From Nereocystis luetkeana (Eukaryota > Sar > Phaeophyceae > Laminariales > Laminariaceae), in contig JARUPZ010000003.1 of NCBI GenBank assembly GCA_031213475.1, forward strand, positions 6,316,740-6,380,739: DNA of 64,000 bases. Reading direction: 5' to 3'. Below, one piece after another: positions 34,876 through 48,404 of this stretch. The number at the start of each line of letters is the position of its first letter. Position 1 is the first letter of the stretch. The position numbers and the translations under genes were made by a program. The notes under the pieces were generated by a model. The model was not told the DNA's origin. It did not search any database and saw nothing but the letters and a program-made list of their open reading frames with translations.

Positions 34876-35232
34876 GTGAGGGCGTTTGTACTGACCGGAT
34901 TCGACGCCTGTGCGTTTCGGGTTGCGCAACAAATAGCGAAATGGAGATGTCGCCAGCTGCACGACGTCGGTGTCTATATTCGCTGGGCCACTAAGTACGC
35001 GCCGATTGGACGTTCGATAGAGAGAATCGCCAAGGCGGGGTTCGAGCGAGTACTCTCGAGGTTGTCAGTCAGCGCTGACATAGTTATTCGGTATGGTCAG
35101 CTCCGGCAATCGAGTCCAAAGCGTATCGCTGTGGCATACCGAGGTCTGGCTAATTTACTAGAGGCGAAGTGTATGGAAACACCGCGGTTGTGTCGCAATA
35201 TGTTGAGACGATTTCAGTCGCACAACGGGTGA
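34876..35232 (+). pseudogene. 118-codon frame, Arg-rich, unknown
   Basis: An open frame with no ATG at its start (GTG). It is rich in Arg, Lys, Leu and Ala (GRSIERIAKAGFERVLSRLS, then SPKRIAVAYRGLANLLEAK). The corresponding unit 1 (17008-17400) and unit 3 (52085-52380) sequences have several stops and shifts. It looks like the least damaged copy of a lost coding segment, or a chance frame. No domain was recognised. Confidence 0.25.
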
Positions 35233-35321
35233 ACAATCGCCGCCAAGGGTGGATACAAATTGTGTCACCACTTTTCGCAGTAAATGGGGATCCCGCTAGG
35301 TGAGCGGTTGGAAATAATAGA

Positions 35322-35408
35322 CAACAAAACGATACGCGTATCTATATACGATTTTGATGCTCACCCATATTAGGCTTGATATAACAAAACGATACGCGTA
35401 TCTATAAA
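35322..35408 (+). repeat. Short 61-bp-spaced direct duplication
   Basis: ACAAAACGATACGCGTATCT occurs twice, about 61 bp apart (near 35325 and 35386). Units 1 and 3 have a single related copy. It is a small local duplication unique to unit 2. Confidence 0.75.
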
Positions 35409-35635
35409 CGTTCGTGTCTGCGACTTTGTCCGTGCGGGAGGTTTCCATTAATGTGAAATCATTGATAACTCAAGCTCGATGCGTTCAATTGGCTTCACCC
35501 CTTCAAAACTGCAGTCCGGTTTAAGTGGAAACACTACTACTAATTTGAATACGTTTTCCCCCCGGACGCGACCGAAGTACTATTCGGTCTAGGGCCGGAG
35601 CTCAGACACCTGATATCATGGTCGGCTAGTCTTGA

Positions 35636-35857
35636 GATGGCTCCAGTTTCATCAAATCGAATTATTTCCAGACGATCCGCGTGTTTACTACTTGGAGAGA
35701 TGCAGTGATACTCTTAGTTCATGCCGGAGGACCAGGGTTCTATGGATCTTCCCCCACAAACTCCGACTGGCCCCGGGAACTAGACTCCAGTATTTATGTC
35801 TTAACTTCCGCTATTATTGCCGTCATTTTGATACCAACGGCGCCTCGAACGGCTTAA
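35636..35857 (+). other. Block Q, unit 2
   Basis: Same length and frame as 17777-17998: TTWRDAVILLVHAGGPGFYG, SDWPRELDS, a hydrophobic tail and a TAA at the matching place. It is the most diverged of the three copies, yet the frame holds. Confidence 0.35.
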
Positions 35858-37340
35858 GGCCATGTCGTCTTGGGTCATACCATCGACTCTGTGGTGGCCG
35901 CTGTAGGTAGAATAAAACACTTGGGAGATGGAATGAAGCACACCATATATCTCCAAACTTGGTTGTGTATTCACAACAAAGTCAAGACCCACGTCGGGAT
36001 AACATTACTGACATTTAAAGTGCATCTCAGGATACCAATGTTTGTGATAATATGTGTCTGAATCCGGTTTAATTTCGTGCCCAAAAATATTAAACCCCGA
36101 CGCTGTACTGGCCACACGCAACGATCAGACTTCAATTTTCAATTTCCTCGTCGTAACATTGCAACGTTTCAAAGAGACGACCACGTACTAAGTCTTCTTG
36201 ATATTGTGTCTACCACGCTAAAGGCTTCTCTAGTGTGCAAAACGATTCCGAAATTTCATACTCATTTAACGACGCCCATGATTGCCCTTTCAATGCGCCA
36301 ACGCTCCATGGAATCATCATTACGATGATAACGATCCACAAAGGACGACAGTCAACGCACCCTGCCACCCGTCATCCGCTAAGGTCGTTCCTGCGTTCGC
36401 TTAACATTGCTTAGGTTATCGCACGGCACGTCGAGGCCTTCGAGTTCTGCGCAGCTGCATTGATCTAATCTTGTTTTGGGTACATCATTTTGTTTGCGGG
36501 GTGCATGTACGTAACGACCATCAACGAAATTTCTCCTCTTTTGCCTTTGGTAATCATCGACCGACCAACTGCGTCTTATTTGGTACGGGTGTGTACACGG
36601 CATGTCGAAGCCATAGCAATCTGCCTTATTTGACTGTAATATATATATAAATATTCCATGTTTCGAATCTAGGCATCCACGAGACTCGCGAGGACTCAGT
36701 TATTTCAGCCCGTCGTATCCTTTGGACCCCCGGGGACTCTGTCCTTACAATTTATTGACGGACACTTGGACTGGGTAGTTCAAAGAATGACTGGCATTGC
36801 CAGTCGACTATTGTGTCCAGATGGCTAGGCACTGGTTTTTTGGCGGCTGTTTGGTTTGAAGTTTGTAGGTTTCGTGTCGCACCTGCTATTTTTCACTTCG
36901 ACCCAAAATGAACCTGACGTCTGCAGTATGGTGTTATGGAGTCGCTGCTGTATTTATTTGCTTCTACCCTTAATGCGCATGTATGTTGTAAATGTTTCTG
37001 GCCGACCTCCTCGTGAACGTGTTGTTCTAGCTTAATGGCCGCTTTTTGAGCCCAACCGACTCCTGACATATTCCATACCTCGGTCCAACCCGTATTAAAC
37101 AGCGAGACCTAGGTAACAGCAGGTCAACGATTGATCTGCTCTACAATGTACAGAATAAAAAGAAGTGATAAAATTGTTGTTAAAATCGATCAACTTGCGA
37201 GCATCGAACTCGCGCCTTCAATTGTTCAATTTGAGCATCGTCGCCATCTTACTGCTTATGTGTTATCAAATATCCGCAACTTTTGTATCGCGGCGCGCAC
37301 GGCGTTCCCCATGCACATGTGATGCAGCACGACAGAAGGG
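35858..37340. other. Unit 2 spacer, no gene recognised
   Basis: Counterpart of 17999-19445. It contains the tRNA-like segment at 37190-37265. Confidence 0.4.
37185..37265 (-). ncRNA. tRNA-like remnant (T-arm/B-box)
   Basis: On the - strand a perfect 5-bp T-stem with 7-nt loop (GCGAG TTCGATG CTCGC) follows a D-arm-like GATGGCGACGATGC. The acceptor ends do not pair, so it is not an intact tRNA. Related, more damaged copies lie at about 19300-19375 and 54505-54580. It may be a tRNA pseudogene or the head of an old SINE. Confidence 0.3.
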
Positions 37341-37529
37341 AGCGAGACAGTGATGGCAAATGATGGATCTCAGCCTACCAGAACCCAGGTATTGTTAGCC
37401 ACAACGGTATACCACAGACCCGCGACACGCGCGTGGTGTGACCCGCCGCCACGTCTGCTACCAGGCGGGGTTGCAGTGTTGTTCGTATTGTCTGATGATA
37501 AGAGTTCTGGGGTGAGCCGTAGGCGATAA
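37341..37529 (+). other. Block R, unit 2
   Basis: Open frame MANDGSQPTRTQVL ... RPATRAWCDPPPRLLPGG, matching 19446-19640 in frame. The C-terminal part differs. Function unknown. Confidence 0.25.
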
Positions 37530-39356
37530 AAAAAATAACATCTAGAATACAATGACAACTACAGTACTCATATTTGGTTCTACAAGGTCCTTACATTCGC
37601 GTACAGTGTGTGCGTAGAGCAGCGTGGGGATGGCCCCATCACACATAGAGCAGTGAAACCAAGAGAGGTAGATGGGGGGATACGGACAACAGGTTCCTAT
37701 CTACACAACCAGCGACTGCACTACTAGACGTGCCGCATACGCATGGCGTATGATGCGGCAACGCTGTAACGTCATGCTCTAGGCAAGTTGTCTGTTTACT
37801 ACCTCGGGAATTTCTGAGCTGTGTGCTCATGAGAGGCAAGGCCAATTAACAAGAGACACGTTTCGCCTGAAATTACGTACCTGGTACACACTAAGGCCTC
37901 TCGACCGCGGTAATCGCCATATCCCCTCCTGCCGAAAAACCACCTTGAGCGCTCGCCACGCCGCACAGTACACGGATCGCGCCTGGGCGTCAAGCAACGT
38001 GTCCGGTCGGCCTTCGCGTGTTGACTAATAATATTTTTGTGGGGTGCTCGTACGAAGAGATATTATCGCGAAAATATGAACGTTTCGCAAACTGTACTCT
38101 TGCAAGGTTTTCTTTCGGAGAGTGGGGTGGTTTCCGTAGGACGCCGCACACTGGCATGTGTCTGGAAAATCGTCCAATCTAATAGCGCTATTTGTGGTTA
38201 TAGGATCGTTTCGGGACATAAGAGGCATGTATACATACATGTCTAAATCAGCGATTTAGCCACTACCATGGTGTTTTTCTGGACCGCATGCGGTTTTTGA
38301 CGACGCCGAAGACGTAGGGTTGTTCTAGAAGTGCCCGAAGCCCCCGCCGCGAAGGTTAATATGACTTAGTAAGACCGTTTTGGAGGAACAAACTGGCGTT
38401 CTGTGTCTCCATCGATGAACGACCAAAACACAAAAAAAATGAGAAAAGCACGGGGCCGCTACCGATCAAACGACTGGCAGCTGGATCGTGCCGCTGCCCG
38501 CTGCTCGGCAAGGACCACGAATGTGAACCATTTATATTGCGTTCCTGTTCTCCATCATCATTATGATGTGATTTTCAAGGTACGATCGTTAACCCATAGC
38601 GAGATAGTTACATATCCGCATCGTCAACCCAAACACTCCGTCGCGACCACAGTTAACACTGCAGCAACAGCACCATCCCGCTGTTCCTGGTGTTGCCTTT
38701 CCCACTGGAGTTTTACGCTAGGATCCAGGACCAGTGCGCAACACGCACGAATTGTACGTACAATACAATGATTGGGCAGTGACGCTGTTGTGTCTGTGTG
38801 GTACTGGTATATATGTCATACTGCTCGCAGACATCAGGGCAGTAACGCATCTGAGCCGAAAACATACCTGGTAGTCCGGATGTCTCATCTCTTGTACGCG
38901 TTAAGACAACATCATATCAATAGGACCGTGGTGGTGCAGTAGCGCATTGGAGCCTAATAATCCGAAATCTTCTTGGTCGAGACTGGTGATCAAACAATAA
39001 CCACGGCCGCTGTCACAGCGAAACGTTTTTTTCGCATACATACAACGACGACTAGTGATACGAGACCACTGTCTACCCTCCTACAACGCACACAAGTTGA
39101 CGACATTTATGAATATCTTGCTGCGGGAGATTACGAGACAGCTGTGAGCGCATGCTTGGTTTCGCTATCTGTGTCGTCCGATATCTTCCTTGAGCCGTGC
39201 GTGCGTCCTCCCTCTTCATGCATACTCTTTGCAATCTGGGCGTAATGACCAGTTGACATGGCTGGTAAAAGCAAAATAGTTGCTCGGTACCAATCAGGTT
39301 AAATACTAGGACAGAGACGGGAGGAGACGGCAAGTTCGTGCTTTATCTTATTTGGA
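37530..39356. other. Unit 2 spacer, no gene recognised
   Basis: Counterpart of 19641-21460. TACCTGGTA occurs at 37878 and 38865. Confidence 0.4.
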
Positions 39357-39672
39357 ATGACTTCGGCTCAAAGATTTGTCCTTGCCTTGCTTGGCGTGGC
39401 CGTTTGTGACGGAGCATCCAGTCAAAATGACTGCCCGTTTTCGTTTTTGTGACTGCACCGCGCACGCCACGGGGCTAGGGCTCGGTCTCGGGCGTGACCT
39501 CGGGAGTAAGCGTCCCATACGTTTCCCTGTCGACCTAGCCCTGCGGCCGCGACATCGACCTGGTAGCGGCGAAACCGAAACGCGCCGCCATGCAAACGCG
39601 CCAGCGGGCAAAACGAAGATAATCCCACATTGTAGTCCCCGATGCGTGCAAGCACGTGTCACGGAATAGACA
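39357..39672 (+). pseudogene. Block S, unit 2: signal peptide start then stop
   Basis: ATG gives MTSAQRFVLALLGVAVCDGA, a good signal peptide, then a stop at 39452. The GC-rich polar part follows out of frame. Compared with unit 1 the start codon survives but the body is broken. Confidence 0.35.
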
Positions 39673-40615
39673 CGATGTGATGGACCGCAGGCATACAAGT
39701 CATTAGGCTTAGGGTCATGATGAAGCAAGCAGCTCGGGCATGAGTTATTCGCAGGGTCACCGTTTACAGTCAACTTCAAATAAAGCAGGACTACAACACA
39801 TGTCATGCCTTCAATCTGAAAATATTTAGGAATATGAAGACCAACCTTAGGTGTGGCCACGATCCAAAGTAGTTGAGACGTTCGCTCGCACATGTCCCAG
39901 AGATATAGATCGTGCTTCTGACGCTAGGAAGGAGACGGCTTCCCAGGTATGTACAATAATAAATGTATTTTTTTGTGCCCCAGGAGGTGGAGAGCGATGA
40001 CCAAGGCAACATATACGACCGCCGAAATAAGTGGTAATCCACCATTGTTTGGGTAGGTGCCGTAAATGACGCGGCCTTTGGTGATACAAAAAACGCAAGT
40101 CGTCGAAACTCCGGAAACGTCCCATGACCGTAACGACTATACTTAAGAATCGTGATATATTCAATTTGGATTGGACTGCTGCTCTGCTGTGTCATCATTG
40201 TAGCTGTTTGAAATTTGTTAATCTGAATGTATAGTATACGCGGAGAACACTAATTGTAGCAAACGCCAGATTAGATGGGCCGTCGTAGATTAGTTTCTGG
40301 TGAGTATCTTGCTACAACCGCAGGGGAAAACAGCATGCTGGTCCCGGCTGTGGCAAACGTAGTACTCAATCAATTTTCGGTGCCACAAAATATTAGATGC
40401 CTGCCAGCAGTTCGATATAAAGCGCCGGACCATTATGATCACAATACAGAATCGACAAAAAGCCGGAAAAAAACAGATAGCAATATTTCTCTTTTAATTC
40501 CTCAATTCAGGCGATTTGCAGGCTCCTCCTCGCTCTACCACTTGTACATTGGATAAGCCGGAAAGGGCACAACTAGTCATTGCGAGCACCTGCGTGTAAG
40601 TACCTACATACATAG
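39673..40615. other. Unit 2 spacer, no gene recognised
   Basis: Counterpart of 21715-22600. The sequence at about 40228-40240 (GAATGTATAGTATACGCGG) is the empty site for the SINE at 57508. Confidence 0.5.
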
Positions 40616-41770
40616 AGCCATTTACTTAGGTCTCACTCGGTGTTCGTGCTCGGTTTGTGCATTCCTGGCCTCTCAAGGCTCCTACGTGGGGATCACCCCC
40701 CTTTAATACTTGGCGGACCTTTCCAAGAGGTTCTATGTTTCCCCATGTCTCCCGGCACTTTCGGTCGTTTCTTCTCTTTTCTCACTTTCGTTTGTTCTCT
40801 CCGAGCACGGCACCGTGCGTGAGCCAAGCGCCGTCGCGGGTGTCAGCGGGTGCTGGCGGGTAGAGGGGGGGCTTTAAGGAGCGCGGTCGCAGCTTGCGTG
40901 TCTAGGCGTCACGTGTGGCTCGAGACACGAGGGACGCATGAATGGGTTCTGCCTGGCCTCAATTTTTTTTTTTTTTCAAGGAGCACGTACCAATGTTTCA
41001 GGGTCGTTCGGGATTGCTAGATATCATTCACACGGTAGCTATTTTTACGACCACGCTGAACTTGAAGCAGAGAGCAGCGCCGTCTGAATATTAATATTGT
41101 CGAGCTGGCGAACGACGGCCACGATAGGCGCCGGGCATGACGCCAGTCGTGTGTCGGGGATGACTGTCGCAGAGAGTAAGGAAAGCCTTACCCCAACCAA
41201 ATCGGTGGCGAAGTGGTCGCGAGAAGGGCCGGCGGGGCGCGTACGAGGCTGAGAAGCAAACTCTTCTGTGATACTTGTTTTTCCATTTTTTGACCGGTGT
41301 GTAGTGTCCCAATCAGTCAGGCAGAAAATGGTTGCATGATGGCACGAGGATTCAGTTATTTATTTTCCAATTTGTTCGGTTTCATTTTTTGTTGTTTTGG
41401 AGGTGCTGCTGTGCCGTGCTGGTAATTTCAATTTCGTACATACCTGGTAATATATAGCAAGGATATGAAAAGAAAGAAAATATCACTCTACCTGGGGTAT
41501 GGACGTTCGTACTATGCGGTTCGTATGTATGTGGCGTTGGAGCTGTTCTTTCCCTGAAGCATGGCGGTGGGACTGTTGTTGGCAATATCAAGCCGCCAGT
41601 TTGCAATTGTAAAGACTTCACAATTTCATGAACCATAAAAACATTCAGTTCCATTACCGACCTCTGTCCGCTTCGCAAAATTTGTCGTACTTGTTTCCTT
41701 CCTGGGCGAGCGTAGCGGGCGGCGCAGGCCGCCCGCGGAGCTAAGAGCCTTCTGTGCCATACAACATCTT
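40616..41770 (+). mobile_element. Element J, copy 1
   Basis: About 1.1 kb absent from unit 1 at this place and present in three copies (also 59040-60150 and 60745-61900). Features in order: CTCGGTTTGTGCATTCCTGG, GTAGAGGGGGGG, CTCGAGACACGAGG, GTGGTCGCGAGAAGG, and near the end a GC-rich hairpin GCGGGCGGCGCAGGCCGCCC (41715-41734). No transposase frame was seen. It behaves like a nonautonomous mobile element. Confidence 0.6.
41707..41746. other. GC-rich hairpin at the end of element J
   Basis: GCGGGCGGC pairs with GCCGCCCGC across a 4-nt loop, flanked by GAGCGTA and CGGAGCTAAG. Related hairpins lie at 60088-60130 and 61843-61888. Confidence 0.75.
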
Positions 41771-42030
41771 GCTAATGTGTTGGATGGAGGCCATGAGGGC
41801 GTTGGAATTCACTCGATAGTCAACCCCCCAACAACACCCAATTTCTAGGTCATGCCAGGGGTTTCTAGACATTCACAGTGTGATACTGTACAGGATAAAA
41901 TACATGACTACAGTACATGCATCGTGGATATATTCAGCAAGAAATTTCAACCACCGTATGCGTAACACATATTAAGCTGTACGAGTAAAACGTTTTTTGT
42001 CCAAACTGAAACTGACAGAAATCTTTACAT
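41771..42030. other. Unit 2 spacer between J and module I
   Basis: Short sequence with the empty site (ATTCACAGTGTGATACTGTA, about 41872-41891) of the SINE found at 60271. Confidence 0.5.
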
Positions 42031-43070
42031 GACGACTCTTGTAGCGCATTTGTGTTCAAAATCATTTTTCATTTATGCTGTTGTACATATATAAATATAC
42101 ATATACCTTGTATATTATATACATGCCTGGTACACTATTACTACTGTTCCAGGCCTCCATTGTCTCTGAACCTCTTCGAAACTGTACACCCACCTTTTCG
42201 TTTACCGAGTTCTAGCAGTCAGCGTGGCAATTCTTGTCACAGTATCAGAAGGTTTGCAAGTCAATGTCGTGTTGGCATGTAACTCTACAGTCTCTACATC
42301 ACAGTTTTATCGTGGCACTTGTTGTCAGTACTGTTGTCACATTTTCTTGTGTGTCTGTTTGCGGTGCATTCCTGCGGAGATGCGATATATTCCCCCGTTA
42401 AGTGTGCGCTAGTATGACGAATGCCATAAGCTACTACAGTAAAGGTACATGAATGTGGTTTGTGCCACTTCCATGCGATGGATCATATGTATCGCACATA
42501 CATGTCGTCGATAAGGCTTGCAGATTCAAGGTTTGGCTGAAATGCTGCCTGATATATGTTTCTGATGGGTACAGCTGACTTTCTTGTATATCAGTACCTA
42601 TCACAGTAAAGCTGGACAGTAGGGTGTCGGTAGAGCATCCTAACCGTTTTCTACAAAAAAAAATTGGAGAGTATGTCTTCTTCTTTTTTGCAGCAGTTGG
42701 ACCTTTTCCAAACAATGGGTTCGCTTTGTTTCCTGATATTTTCGTTGTTTCGATGGTCTATATAACATGGGTAGTTGGGCATAGATGGTATTGCAAGCGT
42801 GTTGAGATGTTGCACTGCTTGCCGATCCCAGTCTGATCTTGCGCTTTCACTGAAGTGTAGGGTCGTGCATGAGTTTAGACTTCTACCAGCACCCGATAGA
42901 TGCATAACATTCGTGTCTGGTGTATGTGTCGTAAATATGGTGGAGATAGTAGTAGGCAAGCTGGTCCCGAATGATGCAGTGTCGGCCACTAGGGATGTAG
43001 GATTCACCCTGTCAAACCCGCAGCACACTTTAGCTCATGAGGGCCTGGCCTAACGTGTTCCATCGAAATT
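42031..43070 (+). repeat. Module I, unit 2
   Basis: Counterpart of 23000-24060. 42330-42440 is the inverted partner of module C of the same unit. Frames on both strands are partly kept relative to unit 1 but are lost in unit 3. Confidence 0.55.
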
Positions 43071-43740
43071 GCGGCTCCAATGCATTACACGATAGCACGA
43101 TACTAGTTAAGTAGCTCCGCATTTTCGTAACCCATATATATGGCAACATGTTGATCGTGGAACTAGACGGAGAAAACAAGAATTCCCAATCGCCTTCGGG
43201 ATCGTTACCGGCCGTGTAAATAACCAAGATCCATATTGCTGTGCTGTAGGGTATGCGTCGGGGTATGTGTACACACTCTGGCCGTTATGGGATTGTACTC
43301 GTACCTTGCTGGAATGAAATGCATCGAGTGGTTGGCTATTAACTTGCGGCACTAGAAACGACCTCCTAAACACTGAATAGGACACGCATGCCTACAGCAT
43401 GAAGAGTCAGCTTTGTCCTTCTGAAAGTTTTTTTCGTCGACTGATGAGGGAGTCTGCCCAACCCCGCATCTGTGCGTCCGGTGTCCATGGTGTGTGTTTC
43501 GTTTGCTCCTCGTACTTACAATGTGTGGGTACGTTCATGCAACTGCTGGATGAATTAGTCCACGCTGTGTAGCATGAGCAATAGTATATGTTTGGTAGTT
43601 CGCTTGGACTACCTTTTTCGTTCCGGATCGATATCAATCTTCCCTCAAACTTACTTGCTGATGTCTAAACACTTTAGGCCAGTAGGTGATTACATTAGGG
43701 TGGTTTCACGAAGATCCACAGGATTCCAGCAGCGGATTTA
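43071..43740. other. Unit 2 spacer, no gene recognised
   Basis: Counterpart of 24061-24900. It lacks the (TA)n tract of unit 1. Confidence 0.45.
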
Positions 43741-43875
43741 TTGAGGGTATCAAAGGGGCAACGTGAACTATACGTGGAGACCCACGCCTTCGTTAATCGG
43801 AATATGATAGGTGCTTGGCGAAAGGCGCAGGCCGGCGGGCTTCACTGTTATCTTCACACCGCTCTTTCTGTTGCC

Positions 43876-44287
43876 CTCCCGGTGGACGGGCGATCCCACT
43901 GCCAATGCCACGCAGGATCGTCGAAAGGAGAATTCGTTACAAACTGATGAGTCTTCATGTCTCCGTGTAACACAACCGGGCGATACGCTGTAATCGACTA
44001 TGAAGTGGGGTCACCTGCCTCATTTCGCCGCAAGGGACTCATTGATGATTGAAAATCGACCGCGGCCATCGGCCTTCAAGAGATCGCCCGTGCACGTTTG
44101 AACCAAATCCTACTGTAGACAGCCGAGAGCGAACTTCGCGTTTCTTGGCTCTGGCAATCGTCGAACGCTCCCAACATTTTCAAACCCATCGGCGCAGACT
44201 GACGCCTAAAAAATATCGTTTCTCCCCGGCCATATCGGGGTACGCACCGCAGGGCCACATGCTACGTGTCTCAATTGCTACTGTCTG
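43876..44287 (-). repeat. Segment K, inverted in unit 2
   Basis: Reverse complement of 25064-25468 by landmarks: 'ggggtcacctgcctcatttcg', ATCGGCCTTCAAGAGATCGC, CTTGGCTCTGGCAATCG and CTCAATTGCTACT. Sequences before and after (CTCTTTCTGTTGCCCT; GCACGTAAACCAAGCGACAA) stay in the unit 1 orientation. Confidence 0.7.
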
Positions 44288-44577
44288 CACGTAAACCAAG
44301 CGACAACTATCCAAAAAAAGAAGCAAGTACACATGGTTGAAAACCATTCATTTGGTAAGCCATTTTCGGCATATTATCAGTAACAGGGCAGAATGGAGAC
44401 TACTGATGATGCTGTATAAGACCTGAATCGAGGTCAGCTCCACTCCGCTTTGTTACGATGTGGTAGACATGTTCGCGTTTGCGCCGTACGCAGGTATTAA
44501 AGGGCCGATATATCACGGGAGGTTTGACGTTTGTTTTTGATAGAGTGGGGCTTGTTGAAGCTCTGTCTCTTTGAAGC

Positions 44578-45470
<893 letters not shown>

Positions 45471-45699
45471 AGGAATTTCAGTGGTTTCCCCCCAAAAAGG
45501 GGTTACCGCCCTTGATTTGCAGTTCCCTTGAGTGCCTGGCCGAACGTAATATGTGGGTTGAACATATCTACACTCGTATTCATCCGATTTAAACGCTGCT
45601 GCCGCACTCATGCCATGCCTTACGTTCGTTTCTCCTGGATACGACAGGAACGACACACACATACTCTGAAATAGAAAAGCAAGAATCAGAAAAGAACCA

Positions 45700-45995
45700 T
45701 ACAAGAGAATAGGCAGAGGCAGGGGGTGTTGAACAGAGACCACGCGATAGGTATGCGCTTCTCCAACTAACCAAACAACAGTCCCGACCAACTACAAACA
45801 ATGGCTTCGAGTACAAACACTGCTTGTGGAATAAGCACGCCAACCCCTTTCTTTGGTCGTGCAATAACAATAGTTTATGGTATTTGCGATCGAGGGCACA
45901 TCACGGCAGGAGACATATCATCTCCGCAGGTCCGCACTGCGAAACTATACGACGACACCACCCTCATGAAAGCGCCCAATCAAACAATCAATACA
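45700..45995 (+). repeat. Module C, unit 3
   Basis: 'gttgaacagagaccacgcgataggta' type block, then GGCAGGAGACATATCATCTC. 45860-45990 is the inverted relative of 62380-62490. Confidence 0.6.
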
Positions 45996-48149
45996 ACCAA
46001 TTAAAGTGCGAGCAAGGCTAAGACGTTACTACACCAGTTACCTCCGAAAAGCGTGCATGAGCACACCAATGACATCACGACAAGAGTGATACATGTGACA
46101 ATAAAACCCTGCTAATTGTAGAGTAACGACAGCGGCGCCACCATTGAGGTGAACGTACAAACGCAGACGTGACTTGAAACCTATGGCTACTGCAGACACT
46201 GATGGGAAAGCAAATTGTGCGAAAGAACACTTGTGTAGTGGCAAGGGGGTTATGAAACATAATTAATCACGCTACCGAGTTCCTCCGTCGAAGGGTTCCG
46301 TTCGTCAAACGCAATACGGGCAATGCTACTATCTCTTTCTTGGGACGCTTCCGGTGGTTGAAGTGTAATGTTTTGATATATTAACGATTATCGACAATAT
46401 ATACATATATACCAGGTATAATATATAGAATTATAATATATGCCGGTATGTATATATCCACAGTATCCCACTCCTTTTTATACGAAGAATTCCTTGGCTT
46501 CATCGAGAAAATTGTGAGTGCGAGGTGGAAATTCGTTATTTACGTAGACGGCGAGGACCTTCTTCCAGCACAAAAGCTTGGTGTGTGTACGTGCAAACAA
46601 AGGTGCGTGTGTGCGCTCGCAAGGGCTACTCGCCCTCCTTGATCAAAGTGCCCCCTACATTGGGCATGAAAAAAATAGAAAACATCACGCAGACTAGACG
46701 AGCAAGCTGTTCCCTCCCGCGGTTGTAGCGAAAAACGCACGAGGAATGAATATACGCCCGTCCACACTGCGTGGGCTATTAATAATATTTTCCACCACGT
46801 AATACAAACAGAAACTCCAGTACCGCATGTAAGCTGTTCGTTCGGATAAATCAAATATCGGAATTATAAGAATTCTGGTGCCACACCAGTATTATATTTA
46901 ATGCACATGGAAGCTACCAAGTATATGCACCCTGTAGCATATATACATCCCCTTTTAAGCGTATCAAAAAAATGTAATGCCGACGGCAATGCACATGGAC
47001 AAAAGGCCGAGGTCGAGACATTCTCAACCGCATTTGGAGTACCTAGATCGCAACGTACGTGCAAGGCGATTATGACAACCATCACCTCGTCATGCGCACT
47101 ACAGTTCACACCATAGTTGAAGGCGTGATCAACTCTTCGGTTCGTGCATTACGTATGGAGCGTATGGGAACGCCAACCTTTCCTGCGGCGTGTTGAAACT
47201 ACTGCGAGCAGGTCTTCCAAACATAAGCTTATACCTGGTACGCTGTAGGTAAGTAAAACAGAAGCTGTACGATCGAGCGGTTGTTCGAAATTCATATTGA
47301 AAAGCTAGGTGTAATACCTCGATCGCGTGTACTGCGGGTGTTTCATGTCTTCACGAACAGATCACAGTCCGTATAGTACAAAACAAATGCAAAGCTCTAT
47401 AAAAAAAGAAATTTATGTCTCTATATTTGTGAAAACAGTAGCAAATATATACGTGCCATGTTGCACGTAGCTTGCCACGAGCAAGGATTATTTCTGATAA
47501 ATATTCCAAGCCTAATCTTACTCTAATAAACATATATACATATATATAAATATGTAAAATACACCATCATCAACACTGCTACCGAGCAGGGCTGGAAAAT
47601 ATGTATTTGTGTCTATATATACCTGGTACCCGCACAGAGGGCATGGGTGATTGATAAATCTTAATTTCTGCCAACGTTGGTGAGGACGGACACCAGTAAT
47701 AGCTACCATGTTATCCCGGAATTTTGAATGTGTTCAAATTAGATGATATGTGCTTGGCATCACCTTGGTGTCTTGTTCCAAAACGATATCCTTTGCTCAA
47801 AGCTCCAAATACTTCACGGATAGGATAGATATGTTAATAATTAATCCCAAACAACAATGCATTGTTTTTCAGGGCACTAAGAGCGTTTGTGATGTACCAC
47901 ACAACAAGGCGGCATCAAGGGCTATGGGACTGTACCATGTATTTCATGAAAATGTATGAAAGCGGATGGGCGAACCTTGAATCTTTTTAGACCTGAAGGC
48001 CTGCACTTCTAAATTGGGGGACAAAAACTTTGAATTCTGAAACACCACAAGGCTTGCGGCGGGTGTTCCTCGCCACGCCTTAGACCACCAACACAGCGGG
48101 TGAATAAAACTCGTACTCCCGTTGGGTTCGCTGGTTTGTTCGAAAACGT
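45996..48149. other. Unit 3 spacer, no gene recognised
   Basis: Counterpart of 10501-12760. It carries TACC(A/T)GGTA at 46410, 47232 and 47620. An extra AT-rich stretch near 46390-46460 is absent from unit 1. Confidence 0.45.
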
Positions 48150-48404
48150 AGCAAGTCCCACTCGGTAGACAACGGCCACAATCTATTAGCCCGAAGAATA
48201 AAACCATCGTGCCCGAGGTCCCATTGACGCATTGTTGCCACACTGTAATGAAAAAGGAAGTATGGCGGCGGAAACGTCGAACGAAAGTTCACCCACCGGC
48301 AGCAAGGAGCTGAGCGCGCGCATCATCTCACTCCTCACTTATCATCCTCTAACCACCACCTGACCTCCCCCGGACTACATTCTTCCACCCAAGGTTCTTT
48401 CATC
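48150..48404 (+). promoter_or_regulatory. Conserved promoter/5'UTR, unit 3 gene
   Basis: It contains GGCGGCGGAAACGTCGAACG then AAAGTTCACCCACCGGCAGC, CATCATCTCACTCCTCAC and a pyrimidine-rich leader to the ATG. It is slightly more diverged than units 1 and 2 (ATGGCGGCGG for GTGGCAGCGG). Confidence 0.6.

Larger units (their letters stand above)
25770..44570 (+). repeat. Tandem unit 2 (~18.8 kb)
   Basis: The second full unit, in the same module order as unit 1. It is longer because of element X inverted inside intron 1 (30008-31800) and element J (about 40620-41770). Segment K is inverted relative to unit 1. Boundaries are set at the module B start codon-like ATGGCGGAGAC and are arbitrary within a tandem array. 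Confidence 0.8.
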
